From contig NC_051438.1 of the NCBI RefSeq assembly GCF_001649575.2, positions 30,762,555 to 30,826,554 on the forward strand: a stretch of 64,000 nt of DNA, read 5' to 3'. A program made the position numbers and the translations under genes. This document shows, piece after piece, positions 55,803-64,000 of this stretch (position 1 is the first letter of the stretch; each line of letters opens with the position of its first letter). The notes beneath the pieces were generated by a model. The model searched no databases. It saw only the letters and a program-made list of their open reading frames with translations, and was not told the origin of the DNA. The stretch comes from Kryptolebias marmoratus (taxonomy: Eukaryota > Chordata > Actinopteri > Cyprinodontiformes > Rivulidae).

Positions 55803-57077
55803 TTTGCTCTCAGGTCATTAATGTAAAGCTGCAGGATTTTTATCTTCTCTTTTCTGACACTAGAAAGTAAAAAAAGCTGCATGACACGATGACACGTTCT
55901 GTCACCTTCATCTAAGTCCAATCTTAACTTTGCTTTTAGTGCTGCTTTGGGTTACACCAGTCTGAGAGGAAATAGCTGCTTTTTATTTGATAGATGTTCC
56001 ACTTTCTTCAAACTCAGCTGAAAGAAGAAGTTTGGGCTCTAAAATTAAGATTCCACCCTACGGTCTTATTCAGACATGTCTGTGAAATTAACAGACTTAT
56101 TACACCTCAAATAAACCAGTTTAGCTTGAAATTGAAGAATTTGATATTTCATAGGGTTGATGATCAGCTGATGACAACGTGAGTAATGAAACGCTCTTTT
56201 TTCTTTTAATAAACGTACCTGCGGTTAATAATCTGTTTGTCACCATTTCCAGCAGATTCTGAATCAGTTGATTTTCTGTTATTCAGCAGGTTCTTCTTTA
56301 TTTCATTATTCCAACAAAGATCCTGATTAGAACTTTTCTGTTAAAAATAACTTAATAAAAGCAGCAAAATAAGAGAAGGAGCAAACAGGAAAAGGACTTT
56401 CAAAATAAAGCTCATAGCTACCGTTCAACCTGTTTACTTTATAGAAGAAAGTTGATGGATGTTGGAATTCTTTCTTTGGTTCTCTTCAAAAATGTTTCAG
56501 AAATGTTTGAGGTATATTTAATATTACATCTAAGGTTTGCTATTAACACATATTTCACTTTTTTAAAACTTTTTTGTTATCTCTTTGAGTTCCTCTGTGT
56601 TGAACTTTTAATTTCCAGTTTGATGCGTACCCTTCAGATGGTTTTTCATACGGCTGCACACATGCTCCTTTTCTACTTATGACAAGAATCAGGCTTTGTT
56701 GATAAATTGCCTGTTATTTGTAAGCATCACAGTCTTCACTCAGGGATTATTAAAGGCAGAGGCAGAGATGGAGACTGTGTGCATCACTGCACACTGAGAT
56801 GTATTTTCATTTCAAACCACATTTCCAATCAGAGCCATCTGCTTCTTCAAACCTCTCGTCTTTCTGCCCGTACTGAGGAGCTCAGCTGTGTTCATTGTGT
56901 AACCTTCGTGCATGACGAGGACGGATTACACCCCCCCCCCCTCTGTTCGCACATCTCAACGGCCCCCCCACAACAGGACCGGAAGGGGGCTGACCAAAGA
57001 CAACAGGACAAAACAAGTTAATATTTGTTACCGTGTAGTCACAGCTTATATTGTCATCACCAGTCTTTGTTTTTTAC
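55800..57077. other. Non-coding stretch, no gene recognised
   Basis: Short frames on both strands only. A balanced block lies at about 56700-56920. A run of ten C at about 56931-56940 is followed by other C-rich words. Confidence 0.5.
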
Positions 57078-57508
57078 ACACACTAAAAGTTGCTGGGTTA
57101 AAAACAACCCAATTTGTGACCCATCACTGGGTCAAATTTGGACTGAGCCAACCTTGGCTGTTCTTACCTCAGCATGTTATCAGTTTTACCCAAAATGTGG
57201 GTTAAAATAAATAATCTGCTGAATAAGAGCTAATAAAAGCTTGTTTTTTTTGTTTTAAAGCAACCCCAAATATGGGTTATTAGATAATTACTACTGAAGT
57301 TGGTGCTAACTGCTATTAGCATCAGCTAGCTAACACAAACTAATATTACTTTAGGAAACCAAACTCACTGTCTAGTAAAGTTATCAACAAAGTCAACCAG
57401 GTTAACCATCTGAAAACACTGAACACAACTCATCTCTGACCCAACCACTGGCTCAAACTTTAACCCAGCAACTGAGTCATCAACACAACCCAACAGTTTT
57501 TAGTGTGT
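57078..57508. mobile_element. MITE with ACACACTAAAA terminal inverted repeats
   Basis: The left end ACACACTAAAAGTTGCTGGG is mirrored at the right end (CCCAACAGTTTTTAGTGTGT), an inverted repeat with 11 perfect terminal bases and partial matches further in. Words built on CAACCC/GGGTT recur inside. It is 431 bp long without an ORF. It resembles fish MITEs that begin ACACTGTAAAA...GGGTTAAAACAACCCA. The target duplication is unclear (AC flanks both sides). Confidence 0.75.
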
Positions 57509-57556
57509 ACCTTGGTACCTCCCTTACCCTTCCTGACTGCGACCATGACCCCCGCC

Positions 57557-57584
<28 letters not shown>
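57557..57584. repeat. (CA)n microsatellite
   Basis: CA run with a short imperfect extension to about 57593, 49 bp after the MITE. Confidence 0.95.
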
Positions 57585-57589
<5 letters not shown>

Positions 57590-57743
57590 ACACCTTCTCA
57601 TCACACTGTCCCATCTCAGAATCCACCTCTGAATTTACTACCCAACTCCAGGCTTTAACATGATCCTCCTCCTCTTTTTTTCTTTGATGAAGAAGAAGTA
57701 GATCAGCAATCAGGACACCAAATACAGTGTGAACCCCCTGACT
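57585..57743. other. Inter-microsatellite segment
   Basis: The minus strand is open and reads GVLIADLLLLHQRKKEEEDH, but both sides are CA/GT repeats and no splice site is convincing. Left uncalled. Confidence 0.3.
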
Positions 57744-57770
57744 ACACACACACACACACACACACACACA
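57744..57770. repeat. (AC)13 microsatellite
   Basis: Pure AC run, one of nine GT/CA tracts in 4.7 kb. Confidence 0.95.
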
Positions 57771-57887
57771 ACAAACACACCCTGCAGTGTCTCCCAGACC
57801 TCCCTAATTCGCTGATTCGTTCCATTTTTCCAAGAGGACAGTGAAGTACTCGCAGACAGACACATCAAAGATGTGCTGCCACATCCT

Positions 57888-57909
57888 GTGTGTGTGTGTG
57901 TGTGTGTGT
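57888..57909. repeat. (GT)11 microsatellite
   Basis: Pure GT run, opposite in phase to the neighbouring CA run 118 bp to the left, so the pair could form an imperfect hairpin. Confidence 0.95.
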
Positions 57910-58749
57910 TTGTACTGAGAAACCAAGGTGTAAGTGTTACATGTTTCATGTCTGTGTTTGGGTCATGACCTCACATTAACAACACTATGGATTTATACAA
58001 AGAAAAAACAAAACATTTATTACTTTCTGCTGTAAAAGAAATACTAAAAGTTTAATAAAAACATGATTTGAAACCAACAGTAGATCTGAAAAGGAGCTCA
58101 TTGATGAGTAAAATCTGAACTTTACTTTCTGCTGAACATAATAAAGTTCAACAATCTGAGATAATTTACACATAAATGAAATATGAGAGGCTTAAAAATA
58201 AAACTTGCTTTCAGTCTTCAAACTAAATGCTTCTTTATGACAGGTAAACACTCAGATTATTTGTATTATAAAAAACAATTAGGCAGTAATGTCATTGTTC
58301 CTCTGATACTTCTTGCACAGATTTTTATTTATTCTTCTTATCTTTGAATCTTTGAACTTGTTTTGGCACAAACTTGGTTTGAAAAAGCATTAAAAGTTTT
58401 GGTTTTACTCTATATATTTGTACAAGGGATGGTTATTTCACAAGGATCTTATGGTTCTATTAACATGTTATTTGTTTCAACCAATAAATAAATCATTATT
58501 GTTTCATAATTAACTCATACAATGTCAAAAGTCTTAATTGTGGCTAATTTCTGTAAAGCTCCAGAGAGAAGATCAATAAAACCAGTTAAAGTCGTTAGTT
58601 TTGCCTTAAAAATACAACTGAAAAGTGAAAATATTGTTTTGTTGTTTAACACCTATTTAGGTGTTTAGAGAACTTTGTGAACGAGCTGTGCCACATCCTT
58701 GGCATAAAGTGCAGCTTGTCCTGTTTCTGCTCCTCAGCCTTCATGAGAA
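57910..58749. other. Non-coding AT-rich stretch
   Basis: No gene. The last 80 bp may be the diverged beginning of the RTE fragment that follows. Confidence 0.55.
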
Positions 58750-59425
58750 ACGTCTGGTTTGGGAAACTCAGGATCTCGTCTCGGTTTCTTGCAGATGATG
58801 TGGCTCTGATGACATCTCCAGACCATGACCTCCAGCCTGCAGTGGGTTGGTTTACAACTGGGATGAGAGTCAGCTCCTCTAAATCTGAGGCTCTCCACAG
58901 GACAAATCCTCAGGGTCAGGGTGAATAAAGGAGCTCAGCTATCGGGGAGTCTTGTTCACGAGTGATGGGGATGAAAGCAGGAGATGGATCGACGGAGTGG
59001 GGTCGTCTGCAGTAATGCAGGTTTTGCTTCGGTCAGAACTGAGTTGAAAGACAAAGCTCTCAATTTACTGGTCCATCTACAATCCAACCCTCACCTATGG
59101 TTATGAAGTTTTGATCATGACTGAAAGCCCCAGATCCTGGATCCAGGCAGCTGAAATGATCTTCCTTTGTAGGGTGGCCAGGCTCCGCCTCAGAGAGAAG
59201 ATGAGGAGTTCCTACATCTGGGGGAAGCAACAAAAGGAGTCAACTGAGGCGGTTCAGATATCTGATTAGGGTGCTTCTCTCTTCAGAGGAGACCCTGGCT
59301 CAGACCCAGAACTCTCTGCAGGGATGATATATCCTCTTGTGTCAGGAAACATCTTTGGATGAGCTGGAGAGTGTTGCTGGGGAGAGGGAGGTCTAAGTTT
59401 TCCTGATGGACTTTTTGCCCCAACA
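58750..59425 (+). mobile_element. RTE-type LINE, most complete copy (RT to 3' end), decayed
   Basis: GTTTCTTGCAGATGATGTGG encodes FLADDV, the catalytic FADD-type block, in a short open stretch (58777-58926). It continues with GGATGAGAGTCAGCTCCTCT (RVSSSKSEA), GTCTTGTTCACGAGTGATGG, TTACTGGTCCATCTACAATC, CTCACCTATGGTTATGAAGT, GCTGAAATGATCTTCCTTTG, GGTGGCCAGGCTCCGCCTCA and ends CTGGAGAGTGTTGCTGGGGA, GAGGGAGGTCTAAG. This is the canonical order of fish RTE LINE RT and 3' domain. Frameshifts and stops are frequent, so it is dead. The other RTE fragments in the window correspond to subsegments of this one. Confidence 0.85.
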
Positions 59426-61664
59426 ACCCAAAGTTAAGTGAAACATATGGATGATTATATTTAATCCAATTCATATTTCAGGGAGACGAATATATCCAAA
59501 GACTTTCCAGCTGCCTGTGTAGTAAGATTCTGTATTCTTTAGTTTGAATGTTTCCTCGGAGTCAGTGAGAAGCGGTTTGATCCCAGTCATTTCAGTAAGT
59601 GTAGTTCTCTGTTTATTGGTGGGAAGAGGTCAGAAGTTCCAGCAGGATCCAATTAGTTTGACTCAGCCAGATGAATACGACGGTGCACTTGTGATAAAAG
59701 CCCAGATGTTCTCTAACTGCTGGTTCTGACAGATAATAACAGAGGTGCAAACTAAACGCAACGTTTGATCCTGTCAGGTCAGCTGAAAACTGCTTATCAG
59801 GGTGGAAGCATCACCCCCCCCAATCCTCTGTGAGCTGAAGGACGACATGTTGAGACTCATTCTTCAGTAATTGCTTGACTACTGTAGTGCTGACCTTTAA
59901 CCTGCTGGCATTCAGGTCTGACACATTGGTACTTTATGTTTTCCAGTGATTTGCCCTCAGTCTGTCACTGTGGAGGATGTGGTTCACTGCCGGGGGGGGG
60001 GCTGTGTGTTGATGCATTAGAAAAACAAGCTAATGTTGTCATATGGAGGAATATATCACTCCAAAGTCCACAGCAGAACAGCTCACTCTTTAAATCTACC
60101 ACATGACCCTTTTACTTGGTGTAAATAATTGTCTGAAACAAAATAAATATTGAAGTTTTCAGTAGGTGGATGATTTTTATTGTTTTCCTTTCAATAGAAC
60201 CCATCAAACGGAGACACCTTAATTTCAGACGCAGTTCCTCACTTTATCATGTCGAACAAAAGAACAAAGAGATGCATCTGCATGACAAAAGCTTTCTGTT
60301 CCATGATAAGACAAAGAGAAAAAAGATGCCTGGCTGTTTGTAGGAAACCACAATATCAAGTAAATGACAACACCAACATGAATGTTGCAGGGAATCTAAT
60401 TTAGGTTTGATCTAATAGTGTAATGCAAGCGTTCAGTGCTGTGATGATATGATGGAGAAAATCCCAACCATCAACCCTGGGAACGTGTCTGCCTGCAAAC
60501 GTTCTCACTGACAGAGTAACAAGCTGGAAAACCTTTGGCTGCCAGATTTTAAACCCTGGCAAGTTATTTATTTTTCATTGGTTTATGTTTTTACTTTCAG
60601 CACTATAAAGCAAAACAGAGCAAAAAAACCAAGAAAATGTAAGTTAAAGTGAATATATATTTATATATATTATAAATATAAATCAGGCCTTTTTGTTGTT
60701 TACACATGAAATATTATAATGACCATTCAGTGGATGGTTGCGCATATAATAAAGTTGAAACAAGTACAAACATTTAATGCTAAGCGGTAAATATGAGACA
60801 ATCTGAGAGTAAAATCAGAATGACAGCTTGGTATTTTCAACAAGTTTCCATTACTGTTGCACCAGCAACATAAATCACCAATCTACTGGTATTATTGGAT
60901 GACTTCACCCTGTTTTAATCTCACTGTCCACTGGCACAGGAAACAATGATTTCCCAAGATTTCATTCAGTTCTTTAATCCTCCAAAGTTGAGAACAAGCA
61001 GCCGTTCCGTTGTTAATACTGCATGCAAGTTGTTCTCTTTAAACAGTGAGGAAGTGTCGGCGGGGTTTAGTGCAGCACATCCACAGGATGCTTTAATCTG
61101 CTTAAAGAGAGCAGTGATCTGAGGCAGGGAAAGATGGACATGAAGTATTGACCAAAATAAAGCAAAACAAACTAAAAACAAAGTTTAATATGAGAAAAGG
61201 GTAAAACAGCACTAATAAAACTGATCTAAAGGACATGCAGTATTATTCTAGCTGACTACTTCAGTTTGTTTCTGGTAACTTCCTCCACAGGAGGAAAGAT
61301 GTTAGTTATTTAACCTGAGAGAGGTCAGGAATGAGCCCCATTAAGTGTTTAACCACATCTGTTTACTCCAGGTTTTCAGCTGAATCCAGGCGTGTTTGAA
61401 AGGCACGGCCAAACCCTCAGCTGGACCTGCACACATTAGTCCTCGCAAAGGTTAATCAAAATGTTGGAGAAAAGCCGACTTTGCTGGAAGAAAGTGTGTT
61501 TAGGGAAAGTTGAAGAGAAAAACTTTGAAATAATTTCACCAACCTGCAGACAGAATGAAATGACAGCAGATAATAGTGGATTGATCCAAACATCCATATT
61601 ATGGCATCGTTTCTCAGCTTGTTTCACAACTTTGCTCCCGTTTCAGCAGTGATGGAAAAAAGGT
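59426..61664. other. Non-coding stretch, no gene recognised
   Basis: AT-rich with only short frames. G10-11 run at about 59989-59999; TATA-rich low-complexity at 60652-60682. Confidence 0.55.
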
Positions 61665-61690
61665 TTTTGTTTGTTTGTTTGTTTGTTTTT
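61665..61690. repeat. (GTTT)n microsatellite
   Basis: Six or more GTTT units, followed by a T/A-rich run. Confidence 0.9.
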
Positions 61691-61799
61691 TAAAAAAAAC
61701 AAGAAGAATATAAATTCTAAAACATTTTCTCCGCTGATTACATTTTATTCAGACTCTGTTACTTACAGAAGTATCTGTGTGAAAACTGATTCAGTTCTT

Positions 61800-61965
61800 T
61801 CAGCTAATCCTTTGACTCAAGCTAGCATTTAGCTACTTTTAGCTTGTTGTTTGCTTCTTCTAGCAAATATTTTCTACTTTTTAGATTTTGTTTAGTGTTT
61901 TTCTCCTTTTAGCTTTTTTGATTTAAGTAACTCAGTTTAAGCTCCTTTAGCAATTTTCAGCAAAC
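61800..61965 (-). repeat. 'TAGCTAAAAG' dispersed repeat, copy C (diverged)
   Basis: On the minus strand it reads AAGCTAAAAGGAGAAAAACA, AAAAAGTAGAAAATATTTGC, AAGCTAAAAGTAGCTAAATG, CTAGCTTGAG. It is the most diverged of the three copies (see 33500-33770 and 46690-47000). Confidence 0.5.
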
Positions 61966-62629
61966 TCTTTCAACATTCATTATTTTGTTTTATTTATTAT
62001 TTGACCAGAAACCTGCATGTTATAATCAGCTCATTAACAGTGGAAGGCAGCTGCTAGTCATGAACATATGATCAGATTTCACATATTGAAATTAAAACAT
62101 GACACACACATGTAGGCTGTCGATATTGATGATACTGGTTCTGTTGGTTCTGGTTTTGAAGTGTTGCACACCACAAGTAGATCATTTTTTATTTAATTTT
62201 TCATCTTTCTCATACATTCTCCAGATCCTCCTCTTCCACAAATACAACTGTGTGTTTATTTTATTAACAGTAATCTGAGTCTCCACGGTCTGGATGTCTC
62301 TGATGGAGCCATCTTTGTTTTACTCCTGCAGTCCTGCAGACAAAAAAAGTAAAATCAGTTATTTAAATGGGAATTATTGAAACATTGTTCTAAATTTGAA
62401 AGAGGCGTAGAGAGGTAGGAGGCTTATAAAGGACAGATGGGAAGGCAGCTAAAGTTACAGAAGGAAAGGGATGAAAAACGTGAGACAAATGTCAGTTCTC
62501 ACAGCCGACGGAGACAGGAGTTTCAAACAAACCAATCAAAAAAGGGTAAAATGTAAAGTGAGCATGTGAATAAATATGCATCCATCCAACAGCCATCTTG
62601 AAAAGTGTTATCTGAAGTTGAGTCAAAAA
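61966..62629. other. Non-coding stretch, nothing recognised
   Basis: AT-rich, short frames only. Confidence 0.55.
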
Positions 62630-62830
62630 AGAAGCCCAGCTCTCCCTCTCCCCAGTGACAGTCTTCAGCTCCTCCTGGGGATCCCACAGTGCTTCCAAGC
62701 CAGAGAGGAAATACTTTTCCTTTCAGAAGTTTTTGGGTTTTCCTTGGGGTCTCCTACCAGATGGCCATGGCCAAAATACTGTACCTCTATAAGAAGGCAG
62801 ACAGGATGCATCCCAGTAATGAGGGTATTT
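62630..62830 (-). mobile_element. RTE-type LINE 3' end, minus orientation
   Basis: The reverse complement reads TGGCCATCTGGTAGGAGACC, TATTTCCTCTCTGGCTTGGA, TCCCCAGGAGGAGCTGAAGA, CTGGGGAGAGGGAGAGCTGG. This is the end of the RTE element seen at 59290-59400. It faces away from the adjoining plus-strand copy. Confidence 0.75.
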
Positions 62831-62835
62831 CTCCA

Positions 62836-63110
62836 TCCTGATGAAAGAGATGAGCTGAAAGCCAAGGCTCTGAATTTACGGGTCCATCACCTAACCCTCA
62901 GTCCAGAACCAGAACCTGGATCCAAGCAGCTACGGTGAGCTTCCTGGAGGTGTTCTGGGCTCAACCCACCGGGGAGAGACCCTGTTGCAGGTGGGGTTTT
63001 ATATCCTCTCTGGTCTGGGAACACCTTGGGATCCTCCAGGAGGAGCTGGAGAGAGGGAGGTCTGGGTTTCCCTCCTGGACCTGTTTCCTCTTCAACCGAC
63101 CAACGATAAG
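62836..63110 (+). mobile_element. RTE-type LINE 3' end, plus orientation
   Basis: GCCAAGGCTCTGAATTTACG, GGTGTTCTGGGCTCAACCCA, CCGGGGAGAGACCCTG, TTTATATCCTCTCTGGTCTG, GGGATCCTCCAGGAGGAGCT and GAGAGGGAGGTCTGGGTTTC follow the RTE 3' order with an internal deletion. With the neighbour at 62630-62830 it forms an imperfect inverted pair of about 140 bp arms. Confidence 0.75.
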
Positions 63111-64000
63111 TAGGATAAATTGGTGGAACAGTAGAAACAGATGTTTGAGCCTTTGTGAGAGCTTCAGTGGACGGTTGCTCATAAAGCTAAAGATACCGAA
63201 CACCTGTTGTCCTGGTCAGTATCAGTGTGTGCCAAAAGTGTTTCTATGGTTGTGCTTTAATTTCTGTCTATTTGTCTTCAGAGGGACAAAGATTAGATGT
63301 CCCTGATACCTGTCATTTTTCCATCAGTCCATCCAGGATCTGTTTGTCCATCTGTCCTCTCTCTGTTGGCAGACAAAGGGACAAAATATGGAAATAGCCA
63401 CTACTCTGCTCCTTCATTATTCATCCTTCTGTAGCTGGTGAATAATCAGATTACTACTGATGAACGTCCTGAATTATTCAGGAGCCTCTGATTGGGACTG
63501 GGATGTGACCTCGTGGTGCTGAGGAGACCAGAAACAGGGTCCTGAAGACTCCCCCATCCCGTCTTCATTTCCTTCCTTCACTTCTCAGCTGAGCAGCTTG
63601 GGTAATCCCAGCGTGGCTGAGCTGGGTGGAGGGTGGGAGGGCTTTGATGATGGCCTTTTATTTTGACCTGTTGCAAGAAGGCAGACTGAATAATTTACGA
63701 GTGGGGGTCTTGAATTGATTGTTTTGTTGTGATGGGCAAGAATGAATTATGCAACAACCTATTACACCCACACACACACACACACACACAAACAAACACA
63801 CACACAAAGACACATACACACTAATTATTTTTCTTCTTTTATTGTCCATACTCAGAGTATCCACCTCTGCATAGAAAGGGCTTTATGTCTATGCAAGTCA
63901 TGCAATAATTTGTCCACAGACTGCTAAAACCTTAATTATGAATTAGATGCATTCAGCTACTGCAGCTGAATATGAGCTTTTTCTCCATGCAGCCTCAGAC
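63111..64000. other. Non-coding stretch with a conserved-looking right edge
   Basis: No gene. From 63880 to the window end the sequence has ATGCAAGTCATGCAAT (POU-like), TTAATTATGAATTAG (homeobox-like) and a perfect 8-bp hairpin ATTCAGCT-(5)-AGCTGAAT at 63951-63971. It is a candidate regulatory element that may continue beyond the window. Confidence 0.4.
63768..63818. repeat. Imperfect (CA)n microsatellite
   Basis: CA repeats with AAACA interruptions. Confidence 0.93.

Noticed and set aside
57480..57949. Minus ORFs with cysteine/valine runs
   Set aside because: They translate GT/CA microsatellites.

Overview
The window looks like nuclear DNA of a teleost fish, probably a percomorph. I base this on its repeats: fish RTE-type LINE pieces, Tc1/mariner remnants, a tRNA-headed SINE-like element, palindromic MITEs, and dense GT/CA microsatellites in AT-rich sequence. 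It is a draft assembly with three N gaps (8763-8862, 30503-31188, 31940-32048). There are no bacterial operons, CRISPR arrays or recognisable rRNA/tRNA genes. Repeat family names come from recalled consensus patterns, not from a search.

Most of the window is gene-poor. Two gene calls stand out. The first is an intact single-exon gene at 43499-44647 (+), encoding a 382-residue coiled-coil protein with a basic amphipathic tail. Its compact upstream region holds three TCF/LEF-type sites, an inverted repeat pairing CRE-like half sites around a CACGTG E-box, and a TATA box. The second is a pair of coding-looking, phase-compatible exons on the minus strand (54540-54418 and 53088-52783). Together they would encode about 142 residues, either as a small gene or as the 3' end of a larger one. 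I recognise neither family.

The rest is layered mobile-element debris. From left to right: an 11-bp tandem array (1-99); RTE fragments (4893-5034, 9960-10310, 50040-50335, 58750-59425 and a divergent pair at 62630-63110); three solo LTRs of one family, each with its own perfect 5-bp target duplication (12616-13074, 13407-13847, 39121-39545); an L2-like LINE tail (17530-18025); a palindromic MITE (26866-27078); a LINE reverse-transcriptase piece and 3' tail on either side of a gap (30290-31378); a Tc1/mariner element split by another repeat (34402-35457); a SINE-like element carrying a 12-bp minisatellite and most of a MITE (42401-43172); and a MITE with ACACACTAAAA termini (57078-57508). The 53.2-57.9 kb interval, which holds the minus-strand gene candidate, is crowded with GT/CA arrays.

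Several blocks between repeats are free of recognisable repeats and rich in homeobox, POU or nuclear-receptor-like words. They could be conserved regulatory DNA, but that needs alignment to other fish genomes. Four perfect RFX X-box matches are scattered through the window, two of them inside the candidate minus-strand exons.
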